A stretch of 64,000 bases of DNA from Nostoc flagelliforme FACHB-838 (lineage in GTDB: Bacteria; Cyanobacteriota; Cyanobacteriia; Cyanobacteriales; Nostocaceae): assembly GCF_014698065.1 (NCBI RefSeq), contig NZ_JACJSI010000031.1:1-64000 (forward strand). The letters run 5' to 3'. Made by a program: the position numbers and the translations under genes. Under the pieces are notes generated by a model, which was not told the DNA's origin, ran no database searches, and was given only the letters and a program-made list of their open reading frames with translations. Shown piece by piece: positions 43,189-52,313 of the stretch (position 1 is the stretch's first letter; each line of letters begins with the position of its first letter).

Positions 43189-43316
43189 TTATGATACGGC
43201 GTTGCTGATTAGATGTATGAATCTTGGTGTAGAGACGTTGCATTGCAACTTCTCTACAAGGGTTTTTAAATCACGCAAAATCATTTTTATACCTGAATTC
43301 AGCAACGCTTATGATA
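43189..43316. mobile_element. MITE-like element with 8-bp target duplication
   Basis: The termini GGCGTTGCTGATT (left, 43198) and, on the other strand, GCGTTGCTGAATTC (right, from 43308) are near-identical inverted repeats. The centre is a TGTAGAGACGTTGCA/TGCAACTTCTCTACA palindrome. TTATGATA flanks it at 43189-43196 and 43309-43316, an apparent target-site duplication. Non-coding, about 112 bp. Confidence 0.7.
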
Positions 43317-43382
43317 TAATATTAACTCTAAACTAACATTAAAAAATTCACAATTTTACAAATTCACGCGATGTGCAAGTTA

Positions 43383-43500
43383 TTCTTAGAACCCCTCTCC
43401 AAACCTCTCCCCGAAACGGAGAGAGGCTTCGATTCTTGCTCCCCTTCCCTGCGAGGGAAGGGGCTGGGGGGTTAGGTTTGAAAGAAAGTTGCACACGGCG
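43383..43500. repeat. Interspersed repeat of the 5690 family, copy 2
   Basis: Nearly identical to 5690-5803 from AACCCCTCTCCAAACC to GCACACGGCG, including the CCTCTCCCCG-AAA-CGGAGAGAGG hairpin, but with GGCTTCGATT in place of the T-run. Found just downstream of the photolyase gene (which reads toward it). Confidence 0.8.
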
Positions 43501-43513
43501 CAAATTCACAATT

Positions 43514-44959
43514 TTACTCACCATTACTAAGAATTTTTTGCTGTTGATAACGCAGTTTAAATTGCTGTTGTTGTATTTTATGATCCACAATAGGTTCAGG
43601 ATAGCCAACAGCATGACGTTCCAAAGATGGAATTTTCCCAGTAACTAAATATTCTGTATCTATAGACCGCAATTCTGATACCCATTGCCGAATATATTCC
43701 CCCTCTGGATCAAATTTTTGTGTTTGACTGGCTGGGTTAAAAATCCGCACAGGTTTAGGATCCATGCCGCTAGAAGCACTCCATTGCCAACCGCCATTAT
43801 TGGCAGATAAATCACCATCAATCAGGTGCTGCATAAAGTATTTTTCTCCCAATTGGGGATTAATTAGCAAGTCTTTGGTAAGAAAACTAGCAACAATCAT
43901 TCGACAACGGTTATGCATCCAGCCGCTTTCATTCATCTGACGCATTGCTGCATCCACAATAGGGTAGCCAGTTCTCCCATCACACCAAGCTTGGAAGTGT
44001 TCTTCGTTAGTTTGCCAAGGAAAGTTTTTGAAAGTGTCGCGGAAAGCACCATCAGCTAATTCGGGAAAGTTATACATTGCGTGTTGATAAAACTCCCGCC
44101 AAGCTAATTCTTGTTGCCATGTGCGAATATTAACTGCTGTTTCTTGACTGCGGCTATTTTCTAATGCTTCTAGCGTGGCTTGCCAAATGGTGCGAATGCC
44201 AATCACGCCAAATTTCAAAGCTGCACTCAGCTGCGATGTTCCTTCCACTGCGGGGAAATTTCGCTGTTCTTGATATTCAGTAATAGCTTTATTAGTAAAT
44301 TCTTCTAACCGTTCTTGCGCCGCCGCTTCTCCCGGTGAAATAATCAATTCTCCATCCCAAATAAATCCTAAATCTTTCGCTGAAGGTAGCGTTATAGCTC
44401 CTGCAAGTTTGGCAATTTCTTGTTCTGCTTCTGTTAACCCCTCAACATTTTGCAGAGTTTCTACTGGTTGAGCCTTCGGTTTGGTAATCCAATTTTTCCA
44501 GAAGGGGGTGTAAACCGTGTAAGGTTGATTGCCACCAGTTCGTAATTGCTCTGGAGAGTTGAGAATTTGATCCCAGTTTTGGTTGAGAAACTCAATGCCT
44601 TTTTCTGTGAGAGAATTTATAACGGTGCGATCGCGTTCTTGCGAATAAGGTTCTACATCCCAATTCCAAAAAACAGCTTTGGCATTTATTGCTTCTGCTA
44701 AAGCTGGTATCGCTTGTACAGGATTGGCATGGAGTATTAGCAACTGGCTACCAACTTGAGCATATCGCTCTTGGAGTTTCTGCAAACAGCCAATCATATA
44801 AGTTATTTTCACAGGAGCAACATCATCCCGTTCCAAGATATTCGGATCAAGGCAAAACACACCTACCACTTTCGGACTGCGCCGTTTTGCCGCAGCCAGT
44901 CCCGTATTGTCAGAAATGCGTAAATCGCGCCGATGCCAAAACAGAATTAAGTCAGACAT
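43514..44959 (-). CDS. phr: Deoxyribodipyrimidine (CPD) photolyase
   Basis: 481 residues. N-terminal antenna domain LILFWHRRDLRISDNTGLAA. FAD domain with TWQQELAWREFYQHAMYNFP, FQAWCDGRTGYPIVDAAMRQ, ESGWMHNRCRMIVASFLTKD, NNGGWQWSASSGMDPKPVRI and FNPASQTQKFDPEGEYIRQW. The Trp chain and the photolyase-type active site identify a class I CPD photolyase rather than a cryptochrome, and the type is like the 8-HDF cyanobacterial enzyme. It splits UV-induced cyclobutane dimers using blue light. Length is normal. Single gene with a possible shared upstream region with the divergent cupin gene. Confidence 0.93.
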   Translation of the reverse strand: MSDLILFWHRRDLRISDNTGLAAAKRRSPKVVGVFCLDPNILERDDVAPVKITYMIGCLQKLQERYAQVGSQLLILHANPVQAIPALAEAINAKAVFWNWDVEPYSQERDRTVINSLTEKGIEFLNQNWDQILNSPEQLRTGGNQPYTVYTPFWKNWITKPKAQPVETLQNVEGLTEAEQEIAKLAGAITLPSAKDLGFIWDGELIISPGEAAAQERLEEFTNKAITEYQEQRNFPAVEGTSQLSAALKFGVIGIRTIWQATLEALENSRSQETAVNIRTWQQELAWREFYQHAMYNFPELADGAFRDTFKNFPWQTNEEHFQAWCDGRTGYPIVDAAMRQMNESGWMHNRCRMIVASFLTKDLLINPQLGEKYFMQHLIDGDLSANNGGWQWSASSGMDPKPVRIFNPASQTQKFDPEGEYIRQWVSELRSIDTEYLVTGKIPSLERHAVGYPEPIVDHKIQQQQFKLRYQQQKILSNGE

Positions 44960-45182
44960 TCCATACTACATATAGTTCACCCGTACTAGCTTAAATGCTA
45001 GTGGTACCAATGAACATCATTCTGGCGATAAATTTATTCTGAAATGGGGATTGGGGACTGGGTGTAAATCAAATCAACAGGAGTCACTAAAAAATTAAAC
45101 CCCGGCTTGTCAATCGGGAATAGTGGCTTCTTAACTCAAAGTTGAGTATACTCTTCTTAACAGTTAATTAGTCTTTTTGGTT

Positions 45183-45737
45183 ATGGCTAACCTACTACTT
45201 GATGACGGTACGATTGAGAGCGATTTAGGCAAAATAGTTCATGAGCTTGCGCCTCTTGGGATTCAACTCAGACACTACGACCCAGGAACATCGCTTCTCT
45301 TTCCTAACCTACTAGACCAGGACGTTTTAACTGAGTCTGAGCAACGTTATTGTGTAGAACTTCATAACAGCGTCTTTGAATTTATTCAGCAAGAAAATGG
45401 CGCTCTCTGGTGTGACTTGCTAAATGTGCATCCAGGTTCCTTCAATCTTCACCACCTGATAGCAACCTACGGACGTTACCATACTCATCCTGCGGCTGAA
45501 CCCCTCTATGTGTTGGCAGGAGAAATGATTTATGGCTTCGTGCGACCTGATGGCAGCCAGGTACAGCTTTTAGTTCAGGCACAAGACTATCTTTATATCC
45601 CCGCCGATGTTGAGCATTGGTGCAGCCCGACTGCATTGTTGAATTTCAAAGGTGTACGCTATTTTGCAATAGCCGAAGGTTGGATTCCAAATTATACAGG
45701 TACTCAAGTGAGTGATTCGATCCAAAAGCCGCGTTAA
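45183..45737 (+). CDS. mtnD: Acireductone dioxygenase-like cupin
   Basis: 184 residues from the ATG at 45183. The cupin core YHTHPAAEPLYVLAGE gives His100, His102 and Glu106, and PADVEHWC gives His145. These four metal ligands (HxHxxxE..H) match acireductone dioxygenase, which oxidises the acireductone of the methionine salvage pathway using Fe2+ or Ni2+. N-terminal region DDGTIESDLGKIVHELAPLG is in keeping with that family. No other methionine-salvage gene is nearby, so a different cupin dioxygenase role cannot be excluded. Confidence 0.75.
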   Translation: MANLLLDDGTIESDLGKIVHELAPLGIQLRHYDPGTSLLFPNLLDQDVLTESEQRYCVELHNSVFEFIQQENGALWCDLLNVHPGSFNLHHLIATYGRYHTHPAAEPLYVLAGEMIYGFVRPDGSQVQLLVQAQDYLYIPADVEHWCSPTALLNFKGVRYFAIAEGWIPNYTGTQVSDSIQKPR

Positions 45738-45959
45738 AGATCATTGAGCTTGTAGCTATCTGTGATTGTTATTACTTTATATAGCCCTAAACTCAATGTC
45801 CATTGATAACGTTTGCTACTATCTTTTAGATCAGTATCCTAATGTGGAATAAAATGCCAAACTGTTTCAATGATATTTTTTGCTAAACCCAAGTTGAGTT
45901 AACTTAGAAAATGTCGTTTTGGGATTATTTGGGATTAGAGAAAAATATCCTGTGAAAAT

Positions 45960-46775
45960 TCAGATTGGTGGTGGGTTGCGACGAATTTGGTCTTTTGGCA
46001 GAGTAATTACATTGAAAGCCTGCCATTTGGTTGTAACGTACTTAAATTTACCAATACCAAAGTCTTTATTAGTAGTCCAGTTATTCCACCGTGCATTTAA
46101 ATTGAACCAGTAATCGCCCCCTTCACTAAGAACATAGCGAGCCTTAGAGCGATCGTCAGGCTTGTTAACATCGTCTACCACAAGTCGAGCTTGAACTGTG
46201 GTAAACATCCCCATTACATCAATGGGATTAATAGATGCCCGCCCAGGTGGCCAAAAGTGGAAGTTGTAACCATTACCTGCTTTGACAGAGATACTTCCGT
46301 CAGGCTCATATCTAATATTGGCTGGTTGATTGATGTCCCCTACGTAATCTTCTCTATAGGCAGCACCTTCAACTCTCGCAGAACTTTGGAGAATATGCCA
46401 CTTTTTATCTGTCTTACTCAGATAGTAAGCCTTAATATTTTTTATCTGTACACGGGTATTAGTTGCTGGATTACCTTTAGACGCTTCATATAATTGTCCC
46501 CATGCTGTCATTGCTGTAAAAGTACCTGGATCAGCACTACCTACCCGTGGCTTGGTAGCCCAATTATAAGATAAAGGAACTCCGTGTGGTATGCCCTCAT
46601 GAGGTGGTTGCATATCATAAATAATGGTTTCAATAGAGTTGATTGGTTTGGGTGTCTGTGAATCTACTCTGTAGGAAAAGCTGCTAGTAATTATTGCAGT
46701 AAATATACATACTATAAATAATAAAAACTTAGCTTTCCTAAGATTAAATCTAAGGATTAACACGGGATTTATCAA
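45960..46775 (-). CDS. Secreted protein of unknown function, paralogue A
   Basis: About 271 residues from a TTG at 46775; the true start is uncertain because no ATG precedes the signal peptide (LRKAKFLLFIVCIFTAIITS then SFSYRVDSQ). The mature part, SYNWATKPRVGS, AMTAWGQLYEAS, NTRVQIKNIKAYYLSKTDKK, GNGYNFHFWPPGRASINPID and GGDYWFNLNARWNNWTTNKD, is about two-thirds identical to the product at 46996-47781. Trp/Tyr-rich beta-type sequence would suit carbohydrate binding, and it sits at the end of an exopolysaccharide cluster. The family is not recognised. Confidence 0.75.
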   Translation of the reverse strand: MINPVLILRFNLRKAKFLLFIVCIFTAIITSSFSYRVDSQTPKPINSIETIIYDMQPPHEGIPHGVPLSYNWATKPRVGSADPGTFTAMTAWGQLYEASKGNPATNTRVQIKNIKAYYLSKTDKKWHILQSSARVEGAAYREDYVGDINQPANIRYEPDGSISVKAGNGYNFHFWPPGRASINPIDVMGMFTTVQARLVVDDVNKPDDRSKARYVLSEGGDYWFNLNARWNNWTTNKDFGIGKFKYVTTKWQAFNVITLPKDQIRRNPPPI

Positions 46776-46995
46776 GATTTAGTGCCTAAATACTGTCAGT
46801 TTGCAGTCATTTTTATAACACACTAATTTTTAAATAGCAATTTAAAATAGTAATTATGCAAATGGCACATTTGATAAAACTACAATACTTTTGTACTATT
46901 AAATGGCTTGGTACTCAGTGCTTTTAAGCTACGCGTAGCATCTCACTGAGAATAGACTGAAACTTATCCTGCAAATTTAGCTTCTAAACTTGCTT

Positions 46996-47781
46996 CTACT
47001 TAATTGGCGGTGGGTTACGACGAACTTGGTCTGGTGACAGAGTAATCATATTAAAAGCCTGCCAGTTCCTTGTAACGTACTTAAATTTACCTATACCGAA
47101 ATCTTCGTTTGTCTTCCAATTGTCCCACTTTACAGTTAAGTTTAACCAGTAATCGCCACCCATACTTAGTAAGTAACGAGCCTTAGAGCGATCATCAAGT
47201 TTTTTAGGATTGTCAACTACAAGCCTGGCTTGAACTGTGGTAAACATCCCACGCACATCATAGGGATTAATTGTGGCTCTGCCAGTTGCAGGCCAAAAGT
47301 GGAAATTGTAACCATTACCAGCTTTGGCCGAAATACTACCATCTAATTCATAACGAATATCTGCGGTTTTATTGATATCCCCTGAAAAATCTTCTTTATA
47401 AGCCTTTCCTTCAACTTTTGTTGAACTTTGGAGAAGATACCATTTACCATCCGACTTGCTGAGGTAGTAAGCCTTGATATTTTTTATTTGAACACGGGTA
47501 TTAGTTGCAGGATTACCTTGAGCTGCTTCATATAGCTGCCCCCAGGCAGTCATAGCTTTGAATTGTTTCGGGTTTTTGCTACCTACACGAGGTTTAGTTG
47601 CCCAATTGTAAGACTTGGGAACACCACGTGGCATCTCCTCATGAGGTGGTTTCATATCTTCAATGATAGTTGCGATTGAATTAATTGATTTTGGAGTCTG
47701 TGCGTCTACTGTGTAGGCAAAGCAGCAGGCAAGTACTATAGTAAAAAGACAGAGCAGAAAGGCTATTTTTTTGACACGCAT
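46996..47781 (-). CDS. Secreted protein of unknown function, paralogue B
   Basis: 261 residues from ATG with signal peptide MRVKKIAFLLCLFTIVLACC to TVDAQ. Mature region collinear with paralogue A: SYNWATKPRVGSKNPKQFKA, TAWGQLYEAAQGNPATNTRV, GNGYNFHFWPATGRATINPY, GGDYWLNLTVKWDNWKTNED and GIGKFKYVTRNWQAFNMITL. Proper ATG and a normal signal make this the better-preserved copy. It begins 5 bp after the stop of a broken GT2 gene, so it has been joined to the exopolysaccharide transcript by rearrangement. Function unknown. Confidence 0.8.
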   Translation of the reverse strand: MRVKKIAFLLCLFTIVLACCFAYTVDAQTPKSINSIATIIEDMKPPHEEMPRGVPKSYNWATKPRVGSKNPKQFKAMTAWGQLYEAAQGNPATNTRVQIKNIKAYYLSKSDGKWYLLQSSTKVEGKAYKEDFSGDINKTADIRYELDGSISAKAGNGYNFHFWPATGRATINPYDVRGMFTTVQARLVVDNPKKLDDRSKARYLLSMGGDYWLNLTVKWDNWKTNEDFGIGKFKYVTRNWQAFNMITLSPDQVRRNPPPIK

Positions 47782-47785
47782 ATCA

Positions 47786-47908
47786 CTAATTTTTAATAAT
47801 TATTTCAAAAAGCGAGAATGTCTGTTGCTGAACTGATGTTATAGTTTCTAAAATAGTGCGTTTAGCACCATAGGCAGTAATTATCAAGGATATATTTATA
47901 TTTTGCAT
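47786..47908 (-). pseudogene. N-terminal stub of a family 2 glycosyltransferase
   Basis: MQNINISLIITAYGAKRTIL followed by ETITSVQQQTFSLFEIIIKN then stop. This is the first beta-alpha-beta of GT2 enzymes (compare SVIIPAYNAEKTIAETIESV at 52310-53293) and ends where the nucleotide-binding DxSxD would begin. The rest of the enzyme is absent, and the secreted-protein gene follows within 5 bp. It is therefore a truncated remnant. Confidence 0.7.
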
Positions 47909-48068
47909 AAAAATTCGCTGTAATCTAGTAAATAAGTCAGTAATTGTTGCTAAATCAAACTGAACCAAAACTAATCGCCGAGTTATAGGATTCAAAAGTA
48001 TCACATATAAGATGTTAAGCTAGGATAAGAGTTAAAAACAGGGGAATTAATTAGCTTATCTACTCTAA

Positions 48069-49328
48069 TCACTTAAGGTTTTTGATTTTGCCAAAAGCAA
48101 ATTTATTTATCCAAGGAACGAAGGCAGCCAAAGCCAAATTGCTAAATAAAACTACGAAAGCAACCCAAAAAATTCCTTTATTAACCAGCAACACAATAGA
48201 GATAATAAAGATGAGAGTGAATGTAGAATCTATCATCAAAGAGATTCGGGTTTTATCAACTGCATTTAGTAGTAGATAAGATGCCCAAGAATATATTTTT
48301 GGAATGTTAGACAAGCAAACTAAAATCAATACTGGGATTGCTGGAATCCACTTTTCTCCAAAAATAATTGGTACATAAATAGGTGATAGAGAAGCTTGCA
48401 ATAAAATAATTGGAATTAGAATTGCAGAAGTTCTTCTCAGGCTGCCAAAATATCGTTCTTTGAACTGTGCATAGTTATTTTTAACTTCACAGATATAAGG
48501 AAAAAGAGGAAGCATGAATGTGTAAAGAATACTATTTGTGATTCCAGAACCTGCATTAAAAGCGAAGTAATATAATCCAAGCGTCTCGATTCCCAGATAT
48601 TTGCCAACAATAAGATAATCGATGTTTAATCGTACTCTATTTAGCAGATCGTTAATCAGTAGATTGCCACTAAAGCCAAGAATTTCTCGCCATCGTTCTA
48701 AGGTAAAACGAAGCGGAGGTCTCCAAGGATGATATTTCCAAGTGATAATAATCCAGATTGGTGCAGTTAAAAGCATTGGCCAAATAATTGCCCAAATACC
48801 CATTCCCAAGAGGGCAAATGTTGCAGTTATAATACTTGAAACAATTGCGATGACAACATTACAGGTTGCTGTAGCTTTAAATCGATTTTCTCGTTCAATT
48901 AAGGTTAGATGAGTGACAAACAGTGGATAGGCTAAATAAGTGAAAGCAACAGCGAACAGCGGTAGCGTAAGAGTCTGATCCTGAGAAAAGTAAGGAAGAA
49001 GGAATGCAACCAGGCATTGAATGATGAAGAGCGAACCACAGGTAATCCAATTTAACCAGTAGGCTGTATTGCAAATAGTTTTTACATCCTGCTCATCTGC
49101 CTGAATAATTTTGGCACCAACACCTCCTTTAAGTGTAAATACTTGGAAAAAATCGCAAATGGTATAGATAATTGCCATCAATCCATAGTCTTGTGGGCTA
49201 AACATCCGTGCCAGTATGACGGTGCTGGCTAACCGAATGAGGCGATTGGCTATCTCTGCACTAGCCATCCAGCCAACATTGCGGATATATTTACCTGATA
49301 AAGTTTTTTGGAGTCTGGCAATTAACAT
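48069..49328 (-). CDS. Polysaccharide flippase (Wzx / MOP superfamily)
   Basis: 419 residues, twelve to fourteen membrane helices. The start MLIARLQKTLSGKYIRNVGW, then MASAEIANRLIRLASTVILA and RMFSPQDYGLMAIIYTICDF, is the typical opening of WzxC-type oligosaccharide-lipid exporters. It should move undecaprenyl-linked repeat units to the periplasm for the polymerase encoded at 54370. A shortened copy of the same opening lies directly upstream (49416-49628). Apparently intact, in the same orientation as the whole cluster. Confidence 0.88.
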   Translation of the reverse strand: MLIARLQKTLSGKYIRNVGWMASAEIANRLIRLASTVILARMFSPQDYGLMAIIYTICDFFQVFTLKGGVGAKIIQADEQDVKTICNTAYWLNWITCGSLFIIQCLVAFLLPYFSQDQTLTLPLFAVAFTYLAYPLFVTHLTLIERENRFKATATCNVVIAIVSSIITATFALLGMGIWAIIWPMLLTAPIWIIITWKYHPWRPPLRFTLERWREILGFSGNLLINDLLNRVRLNIDYLIVGKYLGIETLGLYYFAFNAGSGITNSILYTFMLPLFPYICEVKNNYAQFKERYFGSLRRTSAILIPIILLQASLSPIYVPIIFGEKWIPAIPVLILVCLSNIPKIYSWASYLLLNAVDKTRISLMIDSTFTLIFIISIVLLVNKGIFWVAFVVLFSNLALAAFVPWINKFAFGKIKNLK

Positions 49329-49415
49329 GAACTGTTCCTTCGTTTTGGCTGTTTAGCATTAGGTAGTTGGTTCAGATCAGCAAAATAACGTCTGGGCAAA
49401 AAGCTTTGTAACTGC

Positions 49416-49628
49416 TTACCTCAGGCAAATTCGTTTAGCTATGAGTGTCAAATGGGTTCTATAAACAACTGTCATTAGTCCGTAGTCTTGGGGGCTGAAC
49501 ATACGAGCTAGAGTAATCGTCGTTCCTAAGCGGAAGATACGATTCGCTAGCTCTGTTCCCCCTAACCAGCCAACATTGCGAATAAACTGACCGGATGATA
49601 TTTGTTTGAGCTTATTGATTAGCATCAC
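49416..49628 (-). pseudogene. Internally deleted copy of the flippase gene
   Basis: 70 codons. LISSGQFIRNVGW-like start, TELANRIFRLGTTITLARMF and SPQDYGLMTVVY match the first 50 residues of the intact flippase. The frame then jumps to RTHLTLIAKR, which corresponds to VTHLTLIERE about 80 residues farther on in the intact protein, and ends. A large internal deletion plus loss of the C-terminal half has left a non-functional remnant. A tandem duplication of the flippase gene is the simplest source. Confidence 0.75.
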
Positions 49629-49686
49629 AATAGGGAAATAAGGGAATGAAATCTTTTTCTGTAAGCTCTAGTTAGAGCGTATAACC

Positions 49687-50784
49687 TCAATTTGTCACCA
49701 AGTTCCTAGATACCAAGGGTAGGTGGCGGTACAAGTTGGAGTAGAACCCTTCAGGAGACAATCGTTGTTCCCAAATTCTTCGACACTCACTCTGTAAATC
49801 TAAAAATTCCTGTGGTTGAAGTTTTTCATGAAACTCAGCGACTTTCTCTGGAATCAACGATATTTCATTCTCTTCTACCCAAACACAGTATTTTTTCCAG
49901 TCGATCTCGAAATCATAGGGAAGGACACAATTTGAGTTTACAAAAACTGGAATTCGACCACAGGAAAGAGCTTCATAAAAGCGAAAAGAGAAGTTTCCAT
50001 ATCCTCGACAGCAGAAAATATAATCACTGTTTATCATATTCTGAAAGTATTCTTCCCGAACCTGCCTCTGCAAATTCGCATTCTTTTCGTTAAAAAAAGG
50101 CTGCTCTCTTATAACAAAATTTGTTTTTACTAATGAGCTTTTAGATAAAGTAGGTAAAGCCTTAAGCCGGATAATATGGCCAATATTGTACTTTGGCGCT
50201 TGTGGTTTATGGAAAAACTGTTCAGTTTTATACAAGATAGATTTTGCATAAGTTTTGAGGCTTATGTTTGCTGAGAAACCACAGAAACCTACAGTTGGTT
50301 TAACTGGCTTCTGCCGTAGTATAATCTGATTATTAAAATAAGTTTTGATAAAATCCTCACCCCAAGCTGGCATGGCGAAGTCATTCTGTTTTCTAATGGA
50401 AGCGTACATCGATTGGCGGAATATCAAATCGCAGTGAGTGGGGAGATTTGTATAGGAGTGGTCACCGCCAAAGAAGCTTATGGTTTGCTTTCCAGCCTGC
50501 TGTCCTTTTTCTAAAAACTTTACTAACTGAAGTTTTGTTTCTAGAGTTTCTACCTCTGCCCAGTTAAGGGGCACGATTGCTACATCAGCTTTCTCTAGAG
50601 AAGAGAGTTGAAAAATAGACTTGCCAATTTTGATATAGTTATCAAAACACTCACTCCAGGGATAACATCCATTTTTCAAAGCGTTAGACTTAACTGAAGG
50701 TATGCCCCAGAACGGATAAAGTATTGGTTCAGATGCTTTTTCTTCTGGGGAGGAAATATACTCAGAAAAAATACTTAACTTCAT
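49687..50784 (-). CDS. Exostosin-family (GT47-like) glycosyltransferase
   Basis: 365 residues starting MKLSIFSEYISSPEEKASEP. The exostosin signature is in the C-terminal half: MINSDYIFCCRGYGNFSFRF then YEALSCGRIPVFVNSNCVLP YD, with upstream ADVAIVPLNWAEVE and SFFGGDHSYTNLP. Exostosin domains transfer glucuronic acid, xylose, galactose or similar sugars. It is soluble, so likely acts at the inner face of the membrane on the lipid-linked unit. Part of the exopolysaccharide cluster. Confidence 0.8.
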   Translation of the reverse strand: MKLSIFSEYISSPEEKASEPILYPFWGIPSVKSNALKNGCYPWSECFDNYIKIGKSIFQLSSLEKADVAIVPLNWAEVETLETKLQLVKFLEKGQQAGKQTISFFGGDHSYTNLPTHCDLIFRQSMYASIRKQNDFAMPAWGEDFIKTYFNNQIILRQKPVKPTVGFCGFSANISLKTYAKSILYKTEQFFHKPQAPKYNIGHIIRLKALPTLSKSSLVKTNFVIREQPFFNEKNANLQRQVREEYFQNMINSDYIFCCRGYGNFSFRFYEALSCGRIPVFVNSNCVLPYDFEIDWKKYCVWVEENEISLIPEKVAEFHEKLQPQEFLDLQSECRRIWEQRLSPEGFYSNLYRHLPLVSRNLVTN

Positions 50785-50900
50785 TGAATTAATCTCCGTT
50801 TCTCTATTTGATAATTACTAGAAGTTCAAAAAAGTATGGCTTAGGTAATTTTGGGTGAAAGAAAAAATCCTAGAGCTAGGCACAGATATGAATGGAGTAG

Positions 50901-52313
50901 CTACCTATTCTTATGTATCCTCTGATTCATGAACACATCACGCAGTTGCTTACCGATTACTTCAGGTGAAAAGCAGCTCTCAGCATGGTATTTGGCATGC
51001 TGCCCCAACTTTCGACCCCAAACCTCATTGTCTAAAACCCGACCAAGTGCCGATGCCAGCGACGTTGCCTCACCACGAGATACGACTAACCCTCCAGACG
51101 CCTCGCCCCCCTCAAAGATATCAATTACACCAGGAGCATCTGCAGCAACTACAGGTAAGCCACAAGACATCGCCTCAATTGGCGCTACGGGAAAGCCTTC
51201 TTGTCGAGACGGTAACGTGTAAACATTAGCTGCCGAGAGGTAGCACTGAATTATCTTGCGATCGCTCACAAATTCGTTGAGCCATAGCACGCCCTTTAAC
51301 TGCATGGTGTCAAGGCGTTGACGCAATTGCTCGGCATCACTTCCCGTTCCTACCATTAGCAGGCGCAAGTCTTGATCGGGACGCTCACCGCAGATTTGCT
51401 GCCAAGCCTCTAATAAGATATCTAATCCTTTGCGTTCGATCTCAACTCGTCCATGCCACGCAACCACTTTGGCATTGAGGGGAATACCAAGTGCTGCTCT
51501 TGCCTCAGTGCGATCGCTTGCTTGCCAAGTTGTTACATCTACGGGGTTGAAAATCCGGGCTATTTTGTGAGAAGGTATCCCGTAACGAGATTGAATTCGC
51601 CTAATCTCAGTTTGTGTTGCCACGATCGCACCTGTACAAGCCCGAAACGCCAGTCGTCGTGGCAGAACTTCGAGAAAGCTTTGAGTGCGATCGCCTCCTT
51701 GGAAAGTGGCAAATACTGGTAAACGCATCATTTTTCCCAGAACTACGCAACTGTCGAAGCGAGCATACTCATACTCTTGACACAATATTGCTTGACAATT
51801 CTCACGCCGCAGTTCTCTAGCTAACAAACTTAGAGGTGTAGAAAGATACGTTCCCAAGCTCTTAACTAAATCCTTAATGGGTGTAAGCAGAGAACGGCGA
51901 ATTGTACTGTCATCCTCAATATCCTTAAAAGATTGCACATCGCTTGCTCCATAAAGATTGAGTGAATTACGTCGCACAGCGCGATAGGTATGATAAATGC
52001 CAGAAGCAGGCAGCACGCAAATCAAAGCACCAGTAGGTACATGAGTAAAACGCGATGGCTGATCGACACGAGCAGATATGCAAAACAGTACCGTCCTAAC
52101 ACCGACTTGTTTAAGAGCATTGATGTAGCCGAACATCCAGCTACCGACAAACTCTTGACAAAACGTCTCGAAAGAAATGTTGAGACTATCTAAAAAATCA
52201 TCAATTAAATCGTAACAATGCAGTAAGGCGATCGTTGGCTCAGAGGGTTTACTCAACGAAGATAATTCCCCATCGTGTTCTACAGTCAGATGTAAACCAG
52301 AGAATTTGTTCAT
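50901..52313 (-). CDS. Family 4 glycosyltransferase
   Basis: 470 residues with GT-B fold. N-terminal acceptor domain with an unusual long extension (about 1-60), ATFQGGDRTQSF, then the donor domain: VVAWHGRVEIERKGLDILLE, SRQEGFPVAPIEAMSCGLPV and VAADAPGVIDIF, the GPGTF/GT4 nucleotide-sugar site with its E-x7-E pair. It retains configuration of the sugar. The ATG overlaps the stop of the preceding GT2 gene by 4 bp, showing translational coupling in the cluster. Confidence 0.88.
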   Translation of the reverse strand: MNKFSGLHLTVEHDGELSSLSKPSEPTIALLHCYDLIDDFLDSLNISFETFCQEFVGSWMFGYINALKQVGVRTVLFCISARVDQPSRFTHVPTGALICVLPASGIYHTYRAVRRNSLNLYGASDVQSFKDIEDDSTIRRSLLTPIKDLVKSLGTYLSTPLSLLARELRRENCQAILCQEYEYARFDSCVVLGKMMRLPVFATFQGGDRTQSFLEVLPRRLAFRACTGAIVATQTEIRRIQSRYGIPSHKIARIFNPVDVTTWQASDRTEARAALGIPLNAKVVAWHGRVEIERKGLDILLEAWQQICGERPDQDLRLLMVGTGSDAEQLRQRLDTMQLKGVLWLNEFVSDRKIIQCYLSAANVYTLPSRQEGFPVAPIEAMSCGLPVVAADAPGVIDIFEGGEASGGLVVSRGEATSLASALGRVLDNEVWGRKLGQHAKYHAESCFSPEVIGKQLRDVFMNQRIHKNR

